Assembly: GCA_017383945.1 (NCBI GenBank)
Contig: JAFNUQ010000062.1
Location: 1-8,328, forward strand
Length of the DNA stretch: 8,328 nt
Direction: 5' to 3'
Source of the DNA: Bacteroidales bacterium
GTDB taxonomy: Bacteria > Bacteroidota > Bacteroidia > Bacteroidales > UBA932
The translations under genes were made by a program, and so were the position numbers. The notes below the pieces were generated by a model. It saw only the letters and a list, made by a program, of their open reading frames with translations. It made no database searches and was not told where the DNA came from. Below, piece by piece: positions 1-6,397 of the stretch (positions are counted from its first letter, which is position 1; each line of letters begins with the position of its first letter).

Positions 1-518
1 ATCTGCTTGTGCCAACGGAGATCGTCAGCTGGATCGTCAGTTGTACATACAACCTCTACGCCGAATTTGCGGATGAGAGCCTGACCGCGGAACTCCTCTG
101 TAGCGAGCTTTGCATTACATTCTTCAAAGATCTCGCGAGCTGTCTTAGGACTGAGGAGCTTGTCGATGCCGAATACTCTACTGAGCTCAAGGTGAGTCCA
201 GTGATAAAGAGGGTTGCGCATTGTATAAGGTACAGTCTCTGCCCACTTCTCAAATGTCTCCCAAGCAGTGTGCTTGCCACCTGTGAGGTAGTCCTCTGAA
301 ACACCGTTACCTCTCATTGCTCTCCACTTGTAGTGGTCGCCATAGTGACCATCAACGAGCCAGAGCTGAGTGATGTCGCGGAACTGGATGTTTTCTGCTA
401 TCTGCTGAGGCACAAGATGACAATGGTAGTCAATGATTGGCATTTTCTCAGCATGGTTGTGATAAAGCTGTCTCGCTGTGTCGTTGGACAGCATGAAATC
501 TTCGTGAATAAATGACAT
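1..518 (-). CDS. uxaC: Glucuronate isomerase UxaC, N-terminal part (cut by window edge)
   Basis: This is the first 172 residues of uronate isomerase (EC 5.3.1.12), a cytoplasmic enzyme that converts D-glucuronate to D-fructuronate and D-galacturonate to D-tagaturonate. The protein starts MSFIHEDFMLSNDTARQLYH, typical of UxaC. It carries the amidohydrolase-fold metal motif DYHCHL with H32 and H34, then WLVDGHYGDHYKWRAMR (about 53-69), LYHWTHLEL (104-112) and the conserved CTTDDP (158-163). The family is usually about 470 residues, so roughly 300 are missing beyond the left edge; the frame is open to base 3. The ATG at 518 is chosen because it gives the canonical family N-terminus and sits about 22 bases downstream of the predicted transcription start of a good promoter match. 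It is the third minus-strand gene after the LamG and GH43 genes, with a 63-bp gap. Residues seen are unambiguous for the family; the pathway link is established knowledge. Confidence 0.95.
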   Translation of the reverse strand, partial: MSFIHEDFMLSNDTARQLYHNHAEKMPIIDYHCHLVPQQIAENIQFRDITQLWLVDGHYGDHYKWRAMRGNGVSEDYLTGGKHTAWETFEKWAETVPYTMRNPLYHWTHLELSRVFGIDKLLSPKTAREIFEECNAKLATEEFRGQALIRKFGVEVVCTTDDPADDLRWHKQ

Positions 519-547
519 ATTTAAATTGTTTATTAGTTTCTATCGTG

Positions 548-579
548 TAAATATAAGAAATTTAGGGTGTTTTTACAAA
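548..579 (-). promoter_or_regulatory. Bacteroidota-type promoter for uxaC
   Basis: On the minus strand there is TTTG (576-579), a 20-base spacer, then TATATTTA (548-555). This matches the Bacteroidota sigma-ABfr consensus, TTTG at -33 and TAnnTTTG at -7 with 19-21 bases between, at all positions except the last base of the -7 box. Transcription would start near 541, leaving a leader of about 22 bases before the uxaC ATG. The -33 box directly abuts the GH43 stop codon, so uxaC can be transcribed independently of the genes before it. The region is A/T-rich, so a chance match is possible. Confidence 0.5.
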
Positions 580-581
580 AT

Positions 582-2153
582 CTAGTAGACTTCTACAGAA
601 CCGCCATCATTTTTCTTAATATCAGAAACTGCAAAATAACCGATTTTTGCTCCGATCCAATCGCCTTCTCTGGCCTTGAATTCAGGACCAAATTTCTTGA
701 ACTTCTTGCCGTCAAGGCTGTATGAGAATGTGCAGTAGCAGCCTTTCTTTACGTCTACCTTAATGTGCACCGTGTTGAACTTATCTGTAGGGAGAGGCGT
801 GCTCTCAAGGATTACTTCCTTTGCTCCCTTGTTGGCATCAATACAGTCTCTGCGCACGATGTGAATCTGCTCGCCGTCATAGTTGAGCTCGATAGTGGAG
901 TAATCTCTACCTGTTACGATAACTCCCACTCTTTCGGATGCATAGGAAGGTCTATAGACGAGCTTGGTGGTGAAGCTCATTTCGGGACCTACAACTTTCT
1001 GTGCAAGGATGTTTGGCGTGTCTCTGAGGTTTACCCACTCTTCAGGGCTCTGGATGCAGTTGAGACGGAGGCAGCCAAGCTCAGGATTTGGCATATACCA
1101 ATAGTACTTAGGGTTGGCTTCCCACTGCCAGTTGAGAGGGATGGAAGTTCCGGTGAAGCCGGTGCCGGTCGCAAGTGCGCTAAGACCTTCTGGCTTGGCA
1201 TTGATTGCAACGGTAGGACGGCGATATTTGCTCACAGGCTCGCCGATTCCGTCGCCATTCTGATCTTCTCCAATAATGCACCAACCGTCTTCAAGCCAGG
1301 TCATCGGCTGCAAGTGGCACACTCTTCCCCAAGCATAGCGATCCTCAAAATGCATAAACCAGCTATCGCCAGCAGCGTCGGTTACCCAACCTCCCTGATG
1401 AGGTCCGTGGATGTCTGTATTGCCTTGATGAAGGACATTGCGCCACTCATAAGGACCGTAGACGTTTTTAGACTTGAGCACGAGCTGCCAGCCTTCCTTG
1501 ACGCCTCCTGAAGGGGCGAAGATGTAGTACCAACCGTTTCTCTTGTAGAACTTAGGTCCCTCGACTGTGTCGTTGTTATTTTTCTTTCCGTCAAATACAA
1601 GGACTTGATCACCAATCACTTCTGTGCAGTCAGCGTTGAGCTCGCACACTGAGAGTATGCTCTTGAATCCGGCTCTTGATCCGGCCCAGGCATGCACGAG
1701 GTATACTCGTCCGTCGTCATCCCAGAGAGGGCTGGTGTCAATCAATCCCTTGCCTTCAAGGATGCAATGAGGCTCGCTCCACTTGCCTCTTGGGTCTGTA
1801 GTGTGGATCTGGAAGATGCCTCTATCAGGATCTCCCCAGAAGATCCAGTATGTTCCGTCGTGGTATCTGATGCAAGGGGCCCACACGCCGTTACCGTGCT
1901 GTGGCTTGTCATACTCTGATCCTGGCATTATTGCTGGGAGTCCTGCACCTACAATCTCCCAATCAACAAGGTTGGTGGAGTGTAGAATCTGTAGACCCGG
2001 ATAGCAGGTAAAGGACGATGATGTCATCCAATAATCGTCACCTACTCTGATGATATCAGGGTCAGAATAGTCTGAAAAGAGTACAGGGTTATTGTAGGTT
2101 TTAGGCTGACTGTTAAGTGCCAGCAAAGTCGTTAAGATTAGTAGTAGTTTCAT
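582..2153 (-). CDS. Secreted GH43 family glycoside hydrolase (beta-xylosidase / alpha-L-arabinofuranosidase type)
   Basis: A 523-residue inverting glycosidase of family GH43. Residues 1 to about 15 form a short hydrophobic signal peptide without a lipobox cysteine. The five-bladed propeller follows (about 20-320). Its three expected catalytic carboxylates are visible: the base D31 in YSDPD, the pKa-modulating D139 in GLIDTSP, and the acid E198 in TVEGPKFY. The HGPHQGGW segment holds H252, at the usual central metal-site position. Residues from about 335 (starting at LNWQWEANP) look like the concanavalin-fold C-terminal domain of two-domain GH43 enzymes, which shapes the active site. The N-terminal pattern SDPDIIRVGDDYWMTSSSF resembles subfamily GH43_12, but I assign that only tentatively. 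Substrate is probably arabinose- or xylose-containing side chains in the periplasm or at the surface. The start ATG overlaps the stop of the preceding LamG gene (TAATG), implying translational coupling. All key residues are intact. Confidence 0.92.
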   Translation of the reverse strand: MKLLLILTTLLALNSQPKTYNNPVLFSDYSDPDIIRVGDDYWMTSSSFTCYPGLQILHSTNLVDWEIVGAGLPAIMPGSEYDKPQHGNGVWAPCIRYHDGTYWIFWGDPDRGIFQIHTTDPRGKWSEPHCILEGKGLIDTSPLWDDDGRVYLVHAWAGSRAGFKSILSVCELNADCTEVIGDQVLVFDGKKNNNDTVEGPKFYKRNGWYYIFAPSGGVKEGWQLVLKSKNVYGPYEWRNVLHQGNTDIHGPHQGGWVTDAAGDSWFMHFEDRYAWGRVCHLQPMTWLEDGWCIIGEDQNGDGIGEPVSKYRRPTVAINAKPEGLSALATGTGFTGTSIPLNWQWEANPKYYWYMPNPELGCLRLNCIQSPEEWVNLRDTPNILAQKVVGPEMSFTTKLVYRPSYASERVGVIVTGRDYSTIELNYDGEQIHIVRRDCIDANKGAKEVILESTPLPTDKFNTVHIKVDVKKGCYCTFSYSLDGKKFKKFGPEFKAREGDWIGAKIGYFAVSDIKKNDGGSVEVY

Positions 2154-2827
2154 TATTGTTTATTTAGGATTATATGGTCTTGGAGGAAATCTTTTGGCTC
2201 TAATATGCCTTCTGTTACACGCACTTTAAGGATTGCACCTTTAAACCAGCACACTTTGTTCTGACGCACGCCGATTGATGTTGCACCTTCGTTGATTACT
2301 GGCTCGTAGGCGAGGCTGTCTTCTGCCTGAAGCACGCCGTTGACATAGCTCTTGATGCCGCTTTTCCCTGCGACAAGAGTGAGGTTGTACCATTGGTCGG
2401 TAGGGTGGGTGAGTTCAGGGACGATGAGGGCCTTGGATTTGGCTTTCTCTCCCAAGTGCACAAATGCGTCGAAGTACCAGGTGTTGTCCGGGTTAACGCG
2501 GCTTTCAAACATAATTCGCGCTCCGCTATAGGCGCCCATATGCATAAATCGCTGCTCAAATGTGGCATTGCCATAAGGCTTGAAAATCATCTCCACAGTT
2601 ACCTCTTCCATGCCTTTTACCGGCACGTCGGCAAGAAATGCACCGTCGTCTACACCATTGAACTCAACAGCAGGACCAAGTGCTGTTTCTATTATCTGCG
2701 GATTTCCGCAAAGCTCTGTTATCTGAGGGAAATATTCTGCAGACCATACAATCTGCTTTTGGGCTTGGGCGTTTTGTCCGACAAGGAAGCCAAGTCCGAC
2801 GAGAAGGCTAAATAATCTTAGTTTCAT
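2153..2827 (-). CDS. Secreted LamG-like (concanavalin A-fold) domain protein
   Basis: A 224-residue protein that is essentially a signal peptide plus one LamG/laminin_G_3-like beta-sandwich. Residues 1-22 are a clear signal peptide (MKLRLFSLLVGLGFLVGQNA, cleavage likely after AQA at 20-22). LamG hallmarks follow in order: AVEFNGVDDGAFL (53-65), VTVEMIFKPYG (76-86), QWYNLTLVAG (145-154) leading into SYVNGVL (160-166), and SIGVRQN (184-190) followed by WFKGAILKVRV (194-204). Such domains usually bind glycans or proteins; no catalytic motif is seen. The frame stays open upstream to a start at 2968, but that start is rejected: it would bury the signal peptide behind 47 unlikely residues and overlap the divergent gene at 2896. 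The gene's TAA shares a base with the ATG of GH43, so the pair is probably made together, the LamG protein perhaps being a glycan-binding partner. Partnership is inferred. Confidence 0.8.
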   Translation of the reverse strand: MKLRLFSLLVGLGFLVGQNAQAQKQIVWSAEYFPQITELCGNPQIIETALGPAVEFNGVDDGAFLADVPVKGMEEVTVEMIFKPYGNATFEQRFMHMGAYSGARIMFESRVNPDNTWYFDAFVHLGEKAKSKALIVPELTHPTDQWYNLTLVAGKSGIKSYVNGVLQAEDSLAYEPVINEGATSIGVRQNKVCWFKGAILKVRVTEGILEPKDFLQDHIILNKQ

Positions 2828-2895
2828 AATCGGTGGGTTTTTCAACTTATAAAAATACAAATAAAATTGTATCTTAGAGCCAATAATAAGAATAT
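2828..2895. promoter_or_regulatory. 68-bp divergent intergenic region with two promoters
   Basis: This A/T-rich gap separates the divergent starts of the LamG gene (minus) and the first discoidin-like gene (plus), so promoters for both must lie in or near it. On the plus strand TATCTTAG (2870-2877) differs at one base from the Bacteroidota -7 consensus TAnnTTTG and lies 18 bases before the ATG, but no matching TTTG is seen at the expected -33 distance. On the minus strand TTTATTTG (one mismatch) lies about 30 bases before the LamG start, again without a clear -33 partner. The individual boxes are weak; the need for divergent promoters comes from gene orientation. Confidence 0.35.
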
Positions 2896-3711
2896 ATGGA
2901 AGATTATAAGGATTTTGCCCTCGGCAAGCACGTCTTGGAATTCTGCAATCACCCCTTGGATATGACAAAACCAGGAGATGATGAGCCCTATGATTCCATT
3001 AATGGAGGATATCTAGGTATCCATCATCCGGCAAATATTACCGTTGACTTGGAGAGTCAATGTGAAGTCAAGCAGATTTCCATAAAATTCTTTGATTGCG
3101 AAGATAGCTTATGTATCCAGACAAAGGATACAGCAATCAAACATTCCTATGCGTTCCGCTTGTTGTGTTCTGCGGATGGGCATAGCTGGAGTGTGCTGTA
3201 TGACTCGTCAGTGCAGTCAGATGATAAGAAGTATGTAAAGGGATGGCGTTATGCGGTGCTTGAAGAACCCCTGAAAATGAGGTACTTCAGGATACATGCG
3301 CTGCACAACCCGTCTAGCTCGGGGTTCCATGTCGTGCGTCTTCGTTTATTGGATAGAGTATGTGAGGAACTTCAGAGAGGAGAAGAGCTTGTTTTATCTC
3401 AGAAGCACGACGTCGAAGTCGGAGACTCTACACCTCTATCTACGCAACTTTATAATCTTCTTGGCCGCATATCTTCTCGTCTGAGTTCTGAAACGAAGTC
3501 TAAGCCGAAGTACAGTGAGCTGAGTAATCACATCTTTGAAAAAGCTCTGGAGTTTGAGGCGATTGACGGACGTATCGACCAGATCCGCAAGATCGTGACT
3601 CCTCATATGGAGAAAATTTTTGAGAGCAAGGAGAGAAAAGAAGCTCTTAGTCAGGCGTTGGAGGCCTTGGTTACTATATTATTAATTGTAGCAGCAGCAT
3701 TCATCAGATAA
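2896..3711 (+). CDS. Discoidin-like (F5/8 type C) domain protein with C-terminal membrane tail, gene 1 of pair
   Basis: A 271-residue protein of unknown function. There is no signal peptide: the N-terminus is charged and polar. Residues about 5-155 resemble a discoidin/F5-8 type C jelly-roll: NITVDLE (47-53), VKQISIKFFD (58-67), YAFRLLCSADGHSWSVLYDS (85-104, the typical 'S-DG-x-W' strand pair), then GWRYAVLEEP (116-125) and MRYFRIHAL (128-136) and a closing VRLRLLD (147-153). Residues about 156-250 are highly charged and probably helical. Residues 254-270 (ALEALVTILLIVAAAFI) are a single hydrophobic segment followed only by R271. This implies a cytoplasmic domain with a C-terminal membrane anchor, which differs from the exported discoidin modules common in Bacteroidota. 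The stop overlaps the start of the next gene (TAATG). The fold is inferred from pattern only; a binding or scaffold role is possible but not shown. Confidence 0.72.
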   Translation: MEDYKDFALGKHVLEFCNHPLDMTKPGDDEPYDSINGGYLGIHHPANITVDLESQCEVKQISIKFFDCEDSLCIQTKDTAIKHSYAFRLLCSADGHSWSVLYDSSVQSDDKKYVKGWRYAVLEEPLKMRYFRIHALHNPSSSGFHVVRLRLLDRVCEELQRGEELVLSQKHDVEVGDSTPLSTQLYNLLGRISSRLSSETKSKPKYSELSNHIFEKALEFEAIDGRIDQIRKIVTPHMEKIFESKERKEALSQALEALVTILLIVAAAFIR

Positions 3712-4616
3712 TGGAAGCAAATAATATTACATATTCACCCAATCTTCTCTCAAGAGGTGCGAGCCTGTATCTGACCGATGGTACTGCTGTTTCTTCAGAT
3801 AAGCAGAAGTCAGTTCTTGCGGATACAATAGCCAATTATAATTCAAGTCAGGGCCATATACAGATAAAAAATCCTGGAGAACTGGTTGTTGTGCTTGAAA
3901 AGCCGAGTGATATATCATATCTTCGCATCCTTCTTTGGGATAACTGCGGTCCAACTAAACAGCAGCCAAGCAGACGCCGATATACATATAGATTGTTGTA
4001 TACAAGCAAATATGAAGAAAGCGGAAGCCGATGGACTGTAGTCTATGAGAATACCCAGAACCCGTCCAATGGCTGGCAGGAGTTTTATTTTGAAAACAGG
4101 CGAAGAAGGATTTCGGCGATAAAGATCCAGTGCTTCCAGAATACTACCCCTTCTGCTCATAAAGACTCTACGCAGGTTGTTTCCATTCAAGCCTTTGCGG
4201 ATCCTACTCAATCCATTATGGATATGCTTGAATTGAAGTCACTTCATGTCAAAGCAGCCCCGCCTGTGCCCGGAATAGTAAAGAACCGCGTAATTGTGGG
4301 TACAAGTCAGGAAAATCTGAAGGTTATGGTGCAGGCAGAGATAAATATGACCATCAAGAAGTATATAGAGGATCTAAAGCGCGATATTTCTGATGAAGAT
4401 GAGATGAACAACCTTAGCTCTGTTGAGAACGAATTGGAAAAATCTGAAGACAATGTGCTCATTGACCGTCAGATCAATCTTTTCTATAATTCAATTCTGC
4501 GACCGGTGGAGGAGGCAGATGTCAGAATAAAAAAGAAATATGCGTGGATAACTCACGTAACGCTCATAGTAGCTGTAGTGAGCTTTGTTAAGGAACTCGT
4601 TGGTACCTTTTTATAA
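3711..4616 (+). CDS. Discoidin-like domain protein with C-terminal membrane tail, gene 2 of pair
   Basis: A 301-residue protein of unknown function, apparently a diverged paralogue of the gene before it. No signal peptide is seen. Residues about 10-165 follow the same strand order: GHIQIKNPGELVVVLEKP (48-65), SYLRILLWDNCG (69-80), YTYRLLYTSKYEESGSRWTV (91-110), GWQEFYFENRRR (121-132), ISAIKIQCF (134-142), VVSIQAFAD (156-164). A proline-rich hinge (about 183-188) leads to an acidic, probably helical region (205-275). A hydrophobic segment follows (about 279-293, ITHVTLIVAVVSFV), with only KELVGTFL after it. Both proteins thus share the order discoidin-like domain, charged helices, C-terminal membrane segment. 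The one-base TAATG overlap implies coupled translation and perhaps a hetero-oligomer. The gene ends just before a strong terminator, so the two genes form a complete transcription unit with no enzymatic partner. Confidence 0.7.
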   Translation: MEANNITYSPNLLSRGASLYLTDGTAVSSDKQKSVLADTIANYNSSQGHIQIKNPGELVVVLEKPSDISYLRILLWDNCGPTKQQPSRRRYTYRLLYTSKYEESGSRWTVVYENTQNPSNGWQEFYFENRRRRISAIKIQCFQNTTPSAHKDSTQVVSIQAFADPTQSIMDMLELKSLHVKAAPPVPGIVKNRVIVGTSQENLKVMVQAEINMTIKKYIEDLKRDISDEDEMNNLSSVENELEKSEDNVLIDRQINLFYNSILRPVEEADVRIKKKYAWITHVTLIVAVVSFVKELVGTFL

Positions 4617-4620
4617 ACAG

Positions 4621-4648
4621 AAAAGGATGGCTCAAAGGCCATCCTTTT
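4621..4648. terminator. Bidirectional intrinsic terminator
   Basis: AAAAGGATGGC (4621-4631), a six-base loop TCAAAG, and the exact inverse GCCATCCTTTT (4638-4648) give an uninterrupted 11-bp stem. The A-run on one arm and T-run on the other make it a rho-independent terminator in both directions. It lies between the convergent ends of the discoidin-like pair (stop at 4616) and the DUF4861 gene (stop at 4668) and would serve both. Confidence 0.88.
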
Positions 4649-4667
4649 CTTGTCTATAGAGTGTGGA

Positions 4668-5537
4668 TTAGATCTTCTCAACGAGAGCAAACCAATCATC
4701 TGCTGTCTTGACGTCGCCCTTAGACCAGCATGAACCGTAGTAGTAGGTAAATGTCTCACCTGACTTAACAGTCTTGATGCAGAGTCCGTGAGTCTCGTCC
4801 TCAGTCACGCATACGCTGTCTGACTCTGGAGCTACGACAGCTACGCCAAGCATACCATCCTCTGGCTCAACGCTCTGGTCAGAAGCATTCTCCCACACTG
4901 CATAGCCGTGAGCAAATGTCTTCTCAGCCTGGATAGTACCCTGTGATGGGTGACGGAAGAGACCGGCAGCAACTTCAATTGTCTCTGCACCTGAGAATGT
5001 GTAAACGTCCTCTACCTCGCAGAAATATGTGTCTGCCTCTACTGTGATCTTCTTGACGAGAGCAACTGCAACCTCGCCCACCTGCCACTCTGGATAGCTG
5101 AGAGTAAAGACAACCTTCTCAGGAGTCTGCTCTACGATCTCAGAAGCGCGGTAGTTGGTTGGAGGGAAGCAAAGCTGACCGCCGATGTATGGCACTGAAC
5201 CGCCACCGCCAAGGCTGACTGATACTTTGTAGCAGTCCTTGCCGTCGTGGTTGCGATGATAGTAATCAGGATCGCCACCTTCGCCTGTTGCTGCAGCATA
5301 CCACTCGTTGGCTACGAGCTTGCCAGGGAGCTTGACCCAGATGTCAATACCAGGAGAAGTAGGGTTGCCTTCGATAGCCTCGCCATAGAAACGGCCGGCG
5401 ATGAGGTTGTTCTCAAATACGAAGTCGTCCATTCTCTCAGGCACCGGACGTGCGAGTACCTTTGACTCCTGCTCCTTAGGAGCGCAAGCAGAAAGGCCGA
5501 GTGTTGCTACAAGAGCAAAAAGTATAAGTTTCTTCAT
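4668..5537 (-). CDS. DUF4861-family lipoprotein in a uronate operon
   Basis: A 289-residue predicted lipoprotein. The N-terminus MKKLILFALVATLGLSAC is a type II signal peptide with lipobox LSAC, and C18 would be lipidated. The mature part opens with RMDDFVFENNLIAGRFYG (35-52) followed shortly by GIDIWVKLPGK, a signature I associate with the DUF4861 family (all-beta proteins found in Bacteroidota pectin/uronate loci). A glycine run (GGGGSVP) and an all-beta pattern fill the rest. No catalytic motif is known to me. It is the last gene of the operon, beginning 2 bases after the kduI stop and ending at the shared terminator, so it is co-expressed with GH105, KduD and KduI. As a periplasmic or outer-membrane lipoprotein it could bind or process the same oligouronides; this is inferred from context. 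Family assignment is from memory of the motif, not a search. Confidence 0.78.
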   Translation of the reverse strand: MKKLILFALVATLGLSACAPKEQESKVLARPVPERMDDFVFENNLIAGRFYGEAIEGNPTSPGIDIWVKLPGKLVANEWYAAATGEGGDPDYYHRNHDGKDCYKVSVSLGGGGSVPYIGGQLCFPPTNYRASEIVEQTPEKVVFTLSYPEWQVGEVAVALVKKITVEADTYFCEVEDVYTFSGAETIEVAAGLFRHPSQGTIQAEKTFAHGYAVWENASDQSVEPEDGMLGVAVVAPESDSVCVTEDETHGLCIKTVKSGETFTYYYGSCWSKGDVKTADDWFALVEKI

Positions 5538-5539
5538 TA

Positions 5540-6385
5540 TTACTTAAGATCTTTAGTTGCGCACCAATCCATATCATTGTAGTCGTCGTTCTCGCCGCAC
5601 ATACCCCAGATAAATGTATAGTTGCGGGTAGCGCAAGCAGAGTGGATACTCCACTGTGGAGAGATAACTGCCTCCTCGTTGTGCATCCAGATGTGACGAG
5701 TCTCCTGTGGCTCACCCATAAAGTGGCACACAGCTGCATCCTCTGGAACTTCAAAGTAGAAGTAAACCTCCATGCGACGATCATGAGTGTGAGCTGGCAT
5801 TGTGTTCCAAGTGCTACCTGGAGCAAGCTCAGTCATACCCATCTGAAGCTGTACGCTTGGCACAACTTCCTTAACGAGAAGACGGTTGATTGTGCGCTCG
5901 TTAGACTCCTCAAGAGAACCGAGGTGCATAACCACTGCATCAGCCTTGCTTACCTTCTTAACGCCAGTCTCCTTGTGAGCATTGGCTGAGCAGAAGTAGA
6001 AGTGAGCTGGCTTCTCAGGGCAGTCACTCTTGAAAGTGATGTGACGGTTGCCTCTACCAACATAGAGAGCTTCCTTGTACTCGATGTGATACTCCTCATC
6101 ACCCACTACAACTGTACCTGCACCACCTACGTTGATGATACCTACCTCGCGGCGCTGAGTAAAATAGTCAGCACGGAGGATCTCAGGAGCTGTGAGAGTA
6201 AGGTCCTCGTTTACTGGCACTGCACCACCTGCGATGATGCGGTCAATCATTGAGTAAACCATATTAATCTCGTCAGCAACCATGATGTTCTGTACGAGGT
6301 ACTCCTGACGGATGCGCTCGGTGTCGTAATGCTTAGCGTCGATATTGCTTGACGCCTGACGTACTTGGCAATTGATTTTTGACAT
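5540..6385 (-). CDS. kduI: 4-deoxy-L-threo-5-hexosulose-uronate ketol-isomerase KduI
   Basis: A 281-residue cytoplasmic isomerase (EC 5.3.1.17) converting 5-keto-4-deoxyuronate, the spontaneous product of unsaturated uronic acid, to 2,5-diketo-3-deoxygluconate. Length matches the family (about 280). The cupin metal ligands are present: H199 and H201 in PAHTHDRR, E206 in MEVYFYF, and H248 in WSIHSAC. Each is offset by three from the E. coli KduI zinc ligands H196, H198, E203 and H245. Other family blocks are RADYFTQRREVGIINVGG (71-88), ALYVGRG (106-112) and the C-terminal FIWGMCGEN (258-266). It lies 12 bases after the kduD stop and 2 bases before the DUF4861 start, as part of one operon. Its product is the substrate of the neighbouring KduD. 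The enzyme appears intact. Confidence 0.97.
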   Translation of the reverse strand: MSKINCQVRQASSNIDAKHYDTERIRQEYLVQNIMVADEINMVYSMIDRIIAGGAVPVNEDLTLTAPEILRADYFTQRREVGIINVGGAGTVVVGDEEYHIEYKEALYVGRGNRHITFKSDCPEKPAHFYFCSANAHKETGVKKVSKADAVVMHLGSLEESNERTINRLLVKEVVPSVQLQMGMTELAPGSTWNTMPAHTHDRRMEVYFYFEVPEDAAVCHFMGEPQETRHIWMHNEEAVISPQWSIHSACATRNYTFIWGMCGENDDYNDMDWCATKDLK

Positions 6386-6397
6386 ATCTGACAGGGA

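Noticed and set aside
9..515. Plus-strand open frames at the left edge (9-299 and 333-515)
   Set aside because: The minus strand here encodes the clear N-terminal part of UxaC through to the window edge; the plus-strand frames are shadows.
765..1511. 248-codon open frame on the plus strand
   Set aside because: It lies entirely antisense to the GH43 gene, whose catalytic residues are intact, and its translation shows no family features. It is a by-product of the codon use of the real gene.
2828..2968. Upstream extension of the LamG gene to an ATG at 2968
   Set aside because: It would place 47 unlikely residues before a textbook signal peptide and overlap the divergent gene starting at 2896. 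The ATG at 2827 is preferred.
2896..4616. The discoidin-like pair as a toxin-antitoxin or phage-defence module
   Set aside because: The coupled pair with membrane segments suggested it, but no nuclease, nucleotidyltransferase, NTPase or other effector motif is visible and no defence genes flank it. The idea is not supported by this sequence alone.
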